In this document: positions 52,060 to 62,408 of the stretch, piece after piece
Layout of the letters: every line of letters begins with the position of its first letter
How positions within the stretch are numbered: position 1 is the first letter of the stretch
The notes under the pieces: generated by a model
What the model was told of the DNA's origin: nothing
The model's database searches: none
The model's input: only the letters and a program-made list of their open reading frames with translations
Made by a program: the position numbers and the translations under genes
From: Paguma larvata
Taxonomy: Eukaryota > Chordata > Mammalia > Carnivora > Viverridae
Direction: 5' to 3'
Assembly: GCA_030068075.1 (NCBI GenBank)
Contig: CM057825.1
Span: 78,817,123 to 78,881,122 of the forward strand
DNA: 64,000 nt

Positions 52060-52854
52060 AGAGGGATTTGGTTTGGTGTAAGTGGGTCCTGCCTCCACTG
52101 TGGGCCACGCGGACTGATCCCTGAGGCCCCACCTTGGTGGTTGTGGGGAGAAAAATGGCGCACCCCGCCCCCAGTCCCTTCTTCACAGACCAGGTGTCCC
52201 GAATCACTCCGTTGGATCTGTCCTCACTGTGCGATGAGGCGGGCTGTCTCACTCCGCTGTCTCCTATGTCCCACGCTTAGCTGGGTTTTAAACTCCCGCT
52301 CTGTGCGCGTTAATGTTGCCACCCAATATGTGCTCTGCGGCTGTGCTGCAGCACTTCAGGGCAGGGGACCGTTTCTCCGGCTGCCGAGTGCGCCCCTGCC
52401 GTACTATCGAACCGGAAGTGACTCCACTCTTCCCCAGGTGTGCGAACAGGGCAGCCTGCCCCAGTCCAGAAGAAAGCCCTGCAGTTAGAGATGCAATCCC
52501 TCTCTGAAAGCCCCGCAGTTAGAGATGGGATAATGGGATCCCTCTCAGTCCCCGTCCGAGGTTTTTCTCTTGTCCAGATACAGTCCTACGCTTCCCCAGC
52601 CGCTCTTTCTCTTCCCTTTGTCTCTACACAGAAGGAGATCCCTCCCGCCATGCATCCTTGGCCCATTTTATCTCCCTCAGTTCACAATCACACACCTATG
52701 GGACCGTCTGGTTTTCCCATTTTCTTCCTGGTAGACTCTGTCTCCTTTCCACCCAGACTCTTGGGGTTCAGAGTCCTTTGGCTTCAGCCCTTCTTTGTTT
52801 GAGAGATGTGGGAAGTATGGATCCCCCTACTTCACCATGTTGGCCCCTCCAAGC
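52060..52854 (-). promoter_or_regulatory. L1 5' UTR with internal promoter region
   Basis: The 5' UTR is the most CpG-containing part of the element (for example 52140-52480). In L1s this region holds an internal RNA polymerase II promoter driving the element's own (reverse) strand, and in primates also an antisense promoter. Activity of the felid copy cannot be judged from sequence. Two overlapping forward frames (52141-52488, 115 codons; 52440-52802, 120 codons) lie antisense to it. Confidence 0.5.
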
Positions 52855-53740
52855 AAAGACTCTTTTTGTTTGTCCCTTTTCTTCTTAATTCTGCACAAGT
52901 GTAATTATAATATATTTGTCTTTTTCTGACTGAATTATTTCTCTTACCTTCTACATCCATCCATGTTGCCTACAGATGGCAAGATTTCGTTATTTTTCAG
53001 GGCTAAATAATATTCCATTCTATATGCATATCATATCTTTATACATTCATCTGTTGGTGGATATTTGGATTATTTCCATTTCTTGGCTATTACAAGTAAT
53101 GCTGCCTTAAATATAGAGGTCCGTATATCATTTTCTTTTGTGTTTTCAATTTCTTTGGTTAACTATCCAGTATTGGAGTTACTGGATCATTTGATAATTC
53201 GGTTTTGAATTTTTTAAAGAGTTTCCATTCTGTTTTGCTTAATGGCTGCAATATAAGAATGAAATTTGCATCCCGACCACCAGTGCTTGAGAGTTTTTTT
53301 TCCTCCACATCCTTGCCAACCCTTGTTATTTCTTGCATTATTAATTTTAGCTATTCTTACAGGTGTAAGGTGATACCACATCGTGGTTTGGATTTGCCTT
53401 TGCCTGATGATTATTGAACTTGAGCATTTTTTCTTGTGTCTGCCATCAGCGTGTCTTAGATATGTGTCTGTTCAGGCCTTCTGCCCATGTTTTAATAGGA
53501 TCTTTTTTGTGGTGTTGTATAAGGTTTTTTTTTTATATATTTTTGGATATTAACGCCTTCTCGGATATATCATTTGAAAATATCTTTTCCCATTCAGTAG
53601 GTTCTTTTTTTTTTCCCACTATTAATTGTTTTCTTCACTGCAAAAATGTTTCATTTTGGTATAGTCCCAATAGTTTAATTTTGCTTTTGTTTCCTTTGCC
53701 CAAGGAGACATATATAGAAAAAGGTTTCTGCAGCTGATAA
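52855..53740 (-). mobile_element. Older L1, right of the nested L1
   Basis: Continuation of the 46141-46320 element. Forward landmarks are 'catccatccatgttgcctac', 'aatattccattctatatgca' and 'ttaactatccagtattggag', running on to 'caaggagacatatatagaaa'. All ORF2 frames are broken. Confidence 0.8.
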
Positions 53741-53756
53741 CAAGGAAATTATTGCC

Positions 53757-54540
53757 TATGTTATTGAAGTGTAATGACATACAGTGTTATATCAGTTTCA
53801 GATGTACAACATAGTAATTCAACAGTTCTGTACATTATACAGTGCTTACCACAAATTTAGTTACCATCCATCACCATTTGTTGTTATTACAGTATTACTG
53901 ACTATATACCTATGTCCACCTTTGTAACTGAAAGTTTGTATCTCTTACTCTCTTTCACCTTTTTCGCCCATACTACTACGCTCTTCCCTCTGGAAACCAC
54001 TTTTCTGGATTTGAGTATGTGTCTGCCTTTTATTTGTTCATTTGTTTTTTTATGTTCCCCATGCAAATCACTTGGTATTTGTCCTTCTTTGACTCATTTC
54101 ATTGAGATTTATATCTTCCAGGTCCATCGATCTGTGCTGCAAATGGCAAGATTTTATTCTTTTCTTTATGGATGATTTATTCCATCATGTGTGTATATAC
54201 AGTGTGCACACATGTTCTTTATTCGTTCATCTATGAGTATACACTTAAGTAGTTCAGTATCTTGTGTATTATAAATGCTGCAATGTACATAAGGGTAATC
54301 TCTTTTTTATTACCACTTTCATTTGGTTTGGGTAAATGCCCAAAGTGGAATTTCTAGATTATGTGGTAATTCTATTTTTAATTTTTTTAAGGAACCTCCA
54401 CACTGTTTTCCACACTGGCTGCGCAAGTTTGCATTCCTACTAGCAGACACAAGGGTCCTTTTTCTTTACATCCTCGTCGACACTTATTTCTTTGTTTTTG
54501 ATTCTAGCCATTGTGCCTGGCTAGAATCTGTGCCTGGCTA
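53757..54540 (-). mobile_element. Third antisense L1 fragment
   Basis: A new L1 3' end starts here ('gttattgaagtgtaatgaca', 'cagatgtacaacatagtaat'), followed by 'ccaggtccatcgatctgtgc', 'aaggaacctccacactgttt' and 'ctagccattgtgcctgg'. Reverse and 5'-truncated. A short duplication 'gtgcctggctag' ends it. Confidence 0.78.
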
Positions 54541-56487
54541 GCACTGTGAGAGTGCTGTAGTATAAATTTATAAATATCAGGTTAAGGAATGCTTATTTTG
54601 TCATTTTTGTGATGATTTTCCATTTTTCTCCAGCAAAGGCAAAATATCTTACAATGAGAAATTTCCGAAAAGGTCGTGATTTTCACAAAATCGTGTACAC
54701 ACACACACACGAAATTGCATGTTATTAAAACAACACCAGATTGAAATTTTACACTCTGCGTTTTTCAAAATACTCATATTGAGAAATGAAGATGGAGATA
54801 GTAAATATCGTACGTTTCAGGGAACATTTTCTGAAAATCTCAACCCATGCCTCCTCAACTCATGACATCACTCTGGAGTCCTCCTTTGTATCGAATGTAG
54901 TGCCCACAGCGGGGAGATTGTTAGGGTTAGGACCAGTGATCTGCACGTAGAGATGATTTGTGAACATGAATATACCTGACAGACAAGGTGGAGAAGCATT
55001 TCAAGTAAAGGGGAGCACATATGCCAAGGAAAAGCTTTCAGGTTATGAATAATTAAGTTGGGAATGCGAGCATGCAGGATGTCCTGAAGGCTATTAGAAG
55101 AGTAAACGGAAGAGGTAGGCACCATGCAGATGACAGAGGGCCTAATGCACCAAGCTGATGACTTTGGATAGTAATGTCCAAAGAGGTCCTGTGGGGCTCT
55201 GGACCTTCCCCTGCGAAGGAGAAACTGCAGTGCTCTGAGGGTAGAGAAGAGGCTTCTGACACTCTCTCACTGTTCAGTCAAGGCTTACAAGAAGAATTCT
55301 ACTTAATTTGTTTTTGCCCATACATTAGTATGAGAATAAAAGTTGGCAAGGCTAAAATGATTAAAAACTACTGGAGGCGAAAACACACACACTCTCGGTC
55401 CAGATTAGAATCTTTGTCTCCAACCCGAAGTGTCTGTGTTCCAAGTATGTTGTGTTGGATTGGTTTCTGTAAACTGGCACCATCCTGTCTCATCTGTCCT
55501 AAGGCTGGGAAAGAGATTTCTTTCCCTTTAATGCCTTCCCAGTTGTTATGCATTAGCTCTCTGATGAGAGGAAGTTGCCGAGGTTTAGCAGGCACAGGTG
55601 AAGCCCCGTCCCATTATCCTCAGAAGGCTGTGGGAGTCACAGGGGTGGTCCCACATGGCTGTTGCTGCAGACCTCTGCAGAAGCTCCCATTTCACAGTCT
55701 TCCTCATGGTCAGACCTGTTGCTTCTTAGACTCCTGTAAACCCCACTTCTTCCACTTCAAGTTAAGGCACTGACTGTTTCTCCGACCCTCTCCGGCTATT
55801 CCTGCAGACGGACCTTCACTTCCCAGCTTCTCCCTCCTTCAGGTAAACTGTAATTCTTGAATTAACCCCTTAGTCCCATAATGTTGTAGCCTCCCTTTTC
55901 CTGACAGAACCCAGACTGATACTTGTGTGTGTGAAGAATCCACTGGGTGGAGAAAATCGTGTTAAAATTCCTAATTATATTTACATTTTAATCTCTCCAT
56001 GTCATACCATTTTATGACCGACATAATGGTAGCACACCCTTATGAAAGAGTAGCACACGTAACTTATAAAGAAGTTAGGGTGCATGTGTAGAGATGTGTG
56101 CTCAATTTGTTCACTTATAGAGGTGTGAAGTTTTCAAACTTTGAGAATATTGGGAGAGAAAATGGCCGTAGTCTAGGGACAAAGCTGCAAGGCCGAATGT
56201 TTCATCAGAAAGCTACTATAGAAGTCATCGGGGAGAGAATTTATGAGTGAGCCTCTGGAGTGAGGCTGTGGCAGGGGCATTCCGGATTTAAGTAGTACTT
56301 AGGAGGTAAAATAAATAGGACTCAGTAGCTGATAGATCACCTTTGAGGAGGAAAGAGAAGGAGCCTTCAAAGATGACTCCTAGGTTTGTAGCTTAGGTGC
56401 TTCCATTCCAGAGCAAGAGCTGCCAGTTGGTTTTGTTTGTTTGCCTTTCCTCTCATCCAGCTGAACAATTGAGAAAAACAATCATCC
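54541..56487. other. Intronic DNA, unassigned
   Basis: No exon was found. Parts (54890-55150 and 56060-56400) read like heavily decayed interspersed repeats. The 199-codon forward frame at 55174-55773 has no recognisable domain and no splice framing. Confidence 0.35.
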
Positions 56488-56714
56488 GGGGCACCTGGGT
56501 GGCTTAGTCAGTTAAGCGTCCGACGCGCAGGTCATGATCTTGCGGTCTGTGAGTTCGAGCCCCTATCGGGCTCTGTGCTGACAGCTCAGAGCCTGGATCC
56601 TGCTTCGGATTCTGTGTCTCCCTCTCTGTCTCTGTTCCTCCCCCGCTTGTACTGTCTCGCTGTCTCTCTCTCAAAATAAAGAATAAAAAAAAATTTTTTT
56701 TTTTTTTTTTTTTA
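56488..56714 (+). mobile_element. Carnivore SINE with target duplication and long A/T tail
   Basis: A forward copy, 'ggggcacctgggtggcttag' to 'caaaataaagaataaaaaa', followed by a 20-T run. Flanking repeats are GAAAAACAATCATCC (56473-56487) and GAAAGCATTCATCC (56717-56730). Head and middle are close to the family form ('gagttcgagcccctatcggg'). Confidence 0.94.
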
Positions 56715-56730
56715 GGAAAGCATTCATCCA

Positions 56731-57494
56731 CCAAACCAAGTAGAGTTCATTTTAAATAGAATGAATTAAACAAAATAAAACAATATTTAGGAAAACTATC
56801 CGCCAACTCTACCGTATAAATATTCTAAGAGAAAACTTGTTTGTGGTAGATGCAGCTAATTGACCAGCCAAATTTGATGTTTTCATTTCATTGTGTAAAG
56901 TCATTATCAGGAAGTGATGCCCAGATGAGGACACGTCACTGAGTCTTCCCACAGGGAGTGTGGGTAGTGCTGCTGTGTGCCAACTCTGGGCCCCAGTGTT
57001 CGAAGAAGTTTCTTTCACCCCCTCTTCCCCTTCCATCAGCAGAATTTAGATAACAGGAAGGCCCTAGATGCTAATACAGACACAGATGGAAGAAGTCTGG
57101 GCCCTTGAATTACCTTTTGGAATAGAGCCACCTGCCTGAGAAATAAGCCTTCCATCATGTTAGACTGCAAAATGTAGATCAGCTCATTTGTTAAAAAAAA
57201 TTCAGTCGACTTTAAATATTGCGAGGATACTATAGTAAGAGCCCCAAAGCATGCAATACCAGTAAATAATCATTGTTGTTACAAAATTTTGGAAAACCTA
57301 TTACAGGCTTTCTGAATGTGGGGCCCATGCATAAGATAAATTTGGATGGAGAAAATTACATTTTTCTTTTCACTAACATTCAACTGAAATTTAGCATTTC
57401 TTGTGAATGTAGACAACAAACACATCTAGTGTGATTAGCAGTTCCTGTGACCTGTCACCAACAGGAAACACAGATCTTTTCCTATCACATTAGA
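56731..57494. other. Intronic DNA, unassigned
   Basis: No gene. The stretch around 57075-57175 ('gggcccttgaattacctttt', 'agaaataagccttccatcat') may be an old repeat. Confidence 0.35.
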
Positions 57495-57780
57495 GATCTT
57501 CTTGACTTAACGATGCCATTTTGCCCAGATAAGCCCATTGTAAATTGAGTATATCATAAGTGGAAAATGCACTTAATACACTAACCTGACAAAATTCATA
57601 GTTTAGCCTCACCTACCATAAACGTGCTCTGAACCCTTATATTATCCTACAATTGGGCAAAATCATTTTAACACAAAGCTAGTTGTATAACGAAGTGTTC
57701 AAATTTCAGTTGTGGTCTTTACTGAATATGTATTGCTCTTACACAATAGCAAAGTCGAAAACTCCCAGGTGGAGCCATCA
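57495..57780 (+). mobile_element. Non-autonomous DNA transposon (MER type)
   Basis: Internal phrases 'gtaaattgagtatatcataa', 'acgtgctctgaacccttata' and 'ttgggcaaaatcattttaac', with ends related as inverted repeats (GACTTAACGATG near 57504-57515 and AAAGTCGAAAACT near 57751-57763), match a widespread mammalian MER element whose termini read like 'cgacttacgatgg'. I do not name the family. Confidence 0.65.
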
Positions 57781-57972
57781 TGAGCTGAGGAGAGTCTGTG
57801 TAGTTGTTGATGATACCTCGATACCATTTATAGAGTTTCACTAATTCAGACTCACAAATCCTGGAATACTAAGCATTCATATATTGTATCACAAATTTCA
57901 AAAATATTTTGATAAATGTATTTAAACACAATCAACTCTCTAATATATGTACTTTATGCATTTCAAGACGTA

Positions 57973-58207
57973 ATGGTGGCACCTTGGTCGTTCTGTCAGT
58001 TGAGCTTCCAACTTTGGCTCAGGTCATGGACTCGTCAGTTTGTGGATTCAAGTCCCATGTCAGGCTTTGTACCGACAGTGCTGAGGCTGCTTCAGATTCT
58101 CTCTCTCTCTCTCTCTCTCTCCCTCCCTCTCCCTCTCACTCACTGACTCTCTGCCTTCTCTCACCCCCACTTGTACTCTCTCTCTCTCTCAAAAATAGAT
58201 AAATATT
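57973..58207 (+). mobile_element. Carnivore SINE, diverged
   Basis: A forward copy from 'ggtggcaccttggtcgttct' to 'caaaaatagataaatatta', with an expanded CT tract (58101-58140). It forms an inverted pair with the next SINE. Confidence 0.88.
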
Positions 58208-58330
58208 ACCAAAACTTAGAAACATTACTTAGAGGCCCATGCCATGGAAGAGAAAAAAACAAGTATATTTCCTCAATGTAGCAATGAATATCTAACTTAT
58301 GACAACTGGATTTCTGCTTCCAACCTTTAA

Positions 58331-58528
58331 TTTTTTTTTTTTATTGTTTATTGTTAGAGAGAGAGAGAGTGGGGGAGGGGCAGAGAGAGAGGGAGACACA
58401 GTGTGAAGCAGGCTCCAGACTCTGAACTATCAGTACAGAGCACGATTTAGGACTCGAACTCACAAGCTATGAAATTATGACCTGAGCGGAAGTCCAATGC
58501 TTAACCAACTGAGCCACCCAGGCATCCC
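58331..58528 (-). mobile_element. Carnivore SINE with target duplication
   Basis: A reverse-strand copy with tail 'tttattgtttattgttagag' and head ending 'gagccacccaggcatccc'. The 18-bp flanking repeat TCTGCTTCCAACCTTTAA / TCTGCTTCCAAACTTTAA (58313-58330, 58529-58546) has one mismatch. Confidence 0.95.
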
Positions 58529-59177
58529 TCTGCTTCCAAACTTTAAAAGTCTAGTTTGAATACCAGCTAAGATATGATAAAGAAACACAGAATTATACCA
58601 GATGAAAAAAATCTCATAGTAATCGTAACTATGAGTAATTTAGTAATCTCAATATTACTTAATAATTTATAGAAAATATCAGGAATAAACCAAACTTTTT
58701 CATATTGTTTATTTTTGGATACATCTAACATCAGTAATTTTTTTTTTGAGGGCAATCATAGACATTTAGACCTATTAAGACTACTGTTGATATGTCTCTT
58801 TCTGAATCATTCATGTTATCAATTTATAAATAGTAAAATTCTGGTTAAGGTATTTACAATATTCTTGATCTTCACTAAACCATCTAAGTAGTTGCCTATA
58901 TTGGACAATATATGAATTGTATATGATATAGATTTTCCACTTTATTTATGAATCATGCTGGGGTTGTAATATTAAGAACTTTAATTTCATCTACATTTTA
59001 TTAATGATTCTGAAAATAATGCTCTTTTTCTAAAACCAGAACTCAATGGCTGCTTAAACTTCAGTTTCCAAAGGCAGAAGAACTTACTCTGAACCACTTG
59101 TCATAGAATCTTGTACCATCATACTTTCCATTTATGACCTGAAAGTAATCTTTGAAATCACTTTAAATCCCTTCCCC

Positions 59178-59351
59178 TTGGGCACATTAGTGGCTCAGTC
59201 CTTTGAGCATCCAACTTTGGCTCAGGTCATGATTTCACGGTTCATGATTCCAGTCGTGCATCCTGCTTTGGATCCTCTGTCCCCATCTCACTTCGCACCT
59301 CCCCCATTCACTCTCTTTCTCTTAAAAATAAACATTAAAAAAGTAATAAAT
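59178..59351 (+). mobile_element. Carnivore SINE, internally deleted
   Basis: A forward copy, 'ttgggcacattagtggctca' to 'taaaaataaacattaaaaa'. The central 'gctgacagctcagagcctgg' block is missing, leaving 'gtcgtgcatcctgctttgga'. Flanking repeats are AAATCCCTTCCCC (59165-59177) and AAATCACTTCCCC (59352-59364). Confidence 0.88.
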
Positions 59352-59494
59352 AAATCACTTCCCCCATAATCAACTGCTGTTCCTTCCAATAAAATATACA
59401 AAAGCTATTTCCAAAATAAGAATCTTAACCAGTAATTTTCATAAGGCAGTGCAGTAGGAAATATGGGAACTTAATATGAAAAAACCTACATTGG

Positions 59495-59600
59495 GGTTCC
59501 TAGTCCATTTCCTCATCATGAATTGGAGATAGGATCACTTACCCCATTAGGTTTTTGTGAATATTAAATGATATACTTAATGTAAATCTCAACAGAAAAT
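59495..59600 (+). mobile_element. MIR-like fragment
   Basis: 'agtccatttcctcatcatga', 'ataggatcacttaccccatt' and 'tttttgtgaatattaaatga' resemble the MIR 3' half, strongly diverged. Confidence 0.45.
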
Positions 59601-60377
59601 GTCTGTGCAACAAACTGTTAATTCTATCCCTTACTGACTTTTAAAAATAGAGTATCACAATAGATGTACACAGATAATCTGACCTTTAAAATGACTTAGC
59701 GAAATCTCCACAAAGGGAATTATTTTGCATCAGGTATGTTTTTAAACATGGCTAGACAAACACACAGCATCTGTCATTATAAATATTAATACTTATCAAA
59801 TCACTATTTTTCTTATAGTATATGTATGTATCCAAATTTTTGAAGTGGAGTCCTGTTGGATCCAGTGTTTGTGTGTTGGCCTAACTAAAAGAAAACTAAA
59901 TACCAGTAAACAATTTCTGACAAATATCTCTGGGGATGTAACGACTAAGTCAAAATAGTGATAGCCACGATTACCTAAGTTAACGTGCTATCTGTGTATT
60001 AACTACTAGCGGGAGTATTTCAATATTTATTTTGGATGTTACAAATCATTTATGATGGTATTATTTTTCTTTCTTCAAAGTTGTGGCTAGATTAAGTACC
60101 AAAATGTTCTCCCAAACACAGCTCCTGAAGTGGTTGTATTGTATTTTTAGGAGAATACATTTTGGGGATAATTTTTACTATCATATAGTCACAAAATTGT
60201 ATGTCTTCACAGATCAGATGATAAGAGCAGATAAAATTTACTGACCTTTCCCATAGGAAATGGCAACAAATGACTCATAATTATCATTTCTCCTAAACCT
60301 TACAGTTTTCATTAGATGGGTGTTACCAGAAACAGAAAGTAATGTATTCAAGTTGGAAAACTTTGAATGGCAGAACT

Positions 60378-60501
60378 CCAAACCCAGGTGATTTCTAAAG
60401 CTCTTTTTTTTTTTTTTTTAAGCCATGATGCGACAAGATCCAAACCCAGGTGGTTTTCAAAGCTCTCTTCTTTATTTTTTTTTTAAAGCCACGGTGCTAC
60501 A
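60378..60501. repeat. 62-bp tandem duplication (two units)
   Basis: Units start at 60378 and 60440, each running from CCAAACCCAGGTG through AAAGCTCT, a T-rich run, and AAGCCA(T/C)G(A/G)TG to ACA. The copies differ at several positions and in T-run length, so the duplication is not very recent. Confidence 0.85.
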
Positions 60502-61129
60502 CAGCTCTTTGATTCCCTGACAAACGTCTAGATACCCAAACTCAGTATATCATGGCATGATGTAATGTTGGGATTTTCGGAAGCCTAAAACAGGTTGCAA
60601 CTTTTAAAAAAAGCATGAAAATATGGTAAGCAACCTGATTTCCTAGAACCAAATGGAAATGAATATAGTACTTGATATAATAGCAAATTTTTAGAATTAC
60701 AATATCAGAGAACAAAAAATAAGCAGAACATCACTCCTGTGAGCTCTGATGAGGGTGTCAGCACTATTTCCAATAGGGCCGAAATCTTAATGTCGCACTA
60801 CCAACCCCACCACATCCCCTCCCCTGGAGAATGGAAAATCAGAGGACTAAATTCTAATCTCATTCAGTAAGGGAGAGTTTCAAGGATTTAGGTTAGTTTG
60901 AATGAGGCACACCTAGCTAGCGTTCAATTCTGTGTCCTCAATACTGGCTCTTCCCTGAATTCCAGATTCCCATCTCCCCTCCCATCTAGATATTCCCACG
61001 TGGATATTTACCAGCGTTTCAGATTCACGCCTTTAGAGTTAAGACAGCTATAATCCACAAATTACTGCTGGTTAATGAGACCATCAGGAAAGGCAGTAGA
61101 CTCGGGCCAGAGTGCTAGTGTTCTAGTTC

Positions 61130-61310
61130 TGGCTGTCATTCATCATCGTGTGACTGAACACATCCTCTAACCTCTCTTTGCTTCAGGCTTCCTCTCTGTG
61201 TAGTGGAAACAATAATACTTATTTCTTAGAGTTATTCTGACAGATAAATGAATTATTACATGTAAAGCACGTAGGTGCTGGGGACGTAGTAAGCACCATG
61301 GAAATGTGGC
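61130..61310 (+). mobile_element. MIR SINE relic
   Basis: 'catcctctaacctctctttg', 'gtggaaacaataatacttat', 'gacagataaatgaattatta' and 'ctggggacgtagtaagcacc' follow MIR order closely. Confidence 0.75.
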
Positions 61311-61464
61311 TGCTCTTATTATTATTAATATTATTATCAGTCATCCAGGCTGAAAATTGCAGTCTTTGGTTTATTAGATTGCTAGGTGTGGGGAGGATGT
61401 GGGAGCACAGCAAGGGCCCAATCGGCACCCACTTCTTCTTACTTCTCCTTTGGCACACTTCCCT

Positions 61465-61890
61465 CATTTTTAGCAGCCACTACCTTCCTTCAGGTCACTA
61501 TTACCTTTGATCTTCTCCATTACAGTAGTTCTCTTGTACTTCTCTCCTGCAGTTTATGCCCTGTGCCAGCAGGTCTGTCTTTTCAAAAGTCGATTTATGG
61601 AATTATTCTCCTACTCAACAACTTTCAATGTCTAGTGCTATGGCATATAGTGCGAATTTGTCATTCTGGGACAGAATATCTGTCCTTCCAGCCCCAGCCT
61701 ATTTTCCTAGCCTCCCCTCCCTCCTTTGCATATCAGGGATGCTCTAGGTACAGCAGTCCACTCACTGCCATGCGTTCTTCACAGCACATTCCTAGGGTCT
61801 GGAATACCCTCTTCTCACTATTCAAATCCTATCTGCCCCTCCTGTGCCAGCTTGAATTTTGTCTTCTCCAAAGACTACACATGCAGTAAG
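61465..61890 (+). mobile_element. L2 LINE relic
   Basis: 'caacaactttcaatgtctag', 'ccagcctattttcctagcct', 'ggtctggaataccctcttct' and 'ctgcccctcctgtgccagct' are the L2 3' region in forward order. The 167-codon forward frame at 61386-61889 runs through this repeat and is not a gene. Confidence 0.65.
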
Positions 61891-61984
61891 CTCTATGAAT
61901 TGGAGCAGACATCAAGGGCATCAGAATAACAAGTCAAATTTTATTAATTCAGTCAGAGTGCACATATATTGGGGATGACTCTCT

Positions 61985-62408
61985 TAATATAATTTATTGT
62001 TAAGTTAGCTAATATACAGTGTATACGGTGTGCTCTTGGTTTTGGGGGTAGATTCCTGTGATTCATCACTTACGTACAATACCCAGTGCTCATCCCAACA
62101 AGTGGGCTTCTCCATGTCCATCTCCCATTTTCCCCTTTCTCCCGCTCCCCCACCATCAACCCTCAGTTTGTTCTCTCTATTTAAAAGTCTCATGGTTTGC
62201 CTCTCTCTCTATTGAAACTATTTTTTCCCCTTCCCTTCCCCCATCGTCTTCTGTTAAGTTTTTCAAGTTCTATATATGAATGAAAACATATAATAACTGT
62301 CTTTCTCTGACTTATTTCACTTAGCCTAATACCCTCCAGTTCCATCCATATTGTTGCAAATGGCGGTATTTCATTCTTTGTATTGCCAGTAGTATTCCAT
62401 TCCATTGT
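61985..62408 (-). mobile_element. 5'-truncated L1 3' end
   Basis: Forward phrases 'gttaagttagctaatataca', 'acccagtgctcatcccaaca', 'caaccctcagtttgttctct' and 'gacttatttcacttagccta' are the same felid L1 3' UTR and ORF2 end as at 16732 and 46321, in reverse. The reverse frame 62190-62411 keeps part of the ORF2 tail (WMELEGIRLSEISQRKT). Confidence 0.85.

Larger units (their letters stand above)
46321..52854 (-). mobile_element. Full-length felid-type L1 retrotransposon, antisense in MMADHC intron 3, defective
   Basis: A 6.5-kb reverse-strand element. The T-rich start at 46321 is its tail; then 3' UTR, ORF2 (about 46.5-50.2 kb), ORF1 region (about 50.3-51.5 kb) and a CpG-containing 5' UTR end at 52854. 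The 5' end (reverse complement of 52817-52850) reads GGGGCCAACATGGTGAAGTA after the first bases, so it is not 5'-truncated. AAAGACT at 46314-46320 and 52855-52861 is the likely target duplication. ORF2 is broken into pieces. No reverse frame of 60 codons survives between 50135 and 51920, so ORF1 is lost. Catalytic motifs are also altered (see the fragments). It is presumably immobile. Confidence 0.92.

Noticed and set aside
54731..54760. 'caacaccaga' resembling the last MMADHC exon
   Set aside because: Only about ten bases match by chance. The flanks do not encode the family's C-terminal residues and there is no acceptor or frame.
55174..55773. 199-codon forward open frame
   Set aside because: No recognisable domain, no splice-site framing and biased low-information composition. 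It lies in presumptive intron between repeats. Treated as chance.
61386..61889. 167-codon forward frame
   Set aside because: It runs through an L2 relic and starts in unrelated sequence. There is no conserved protein.
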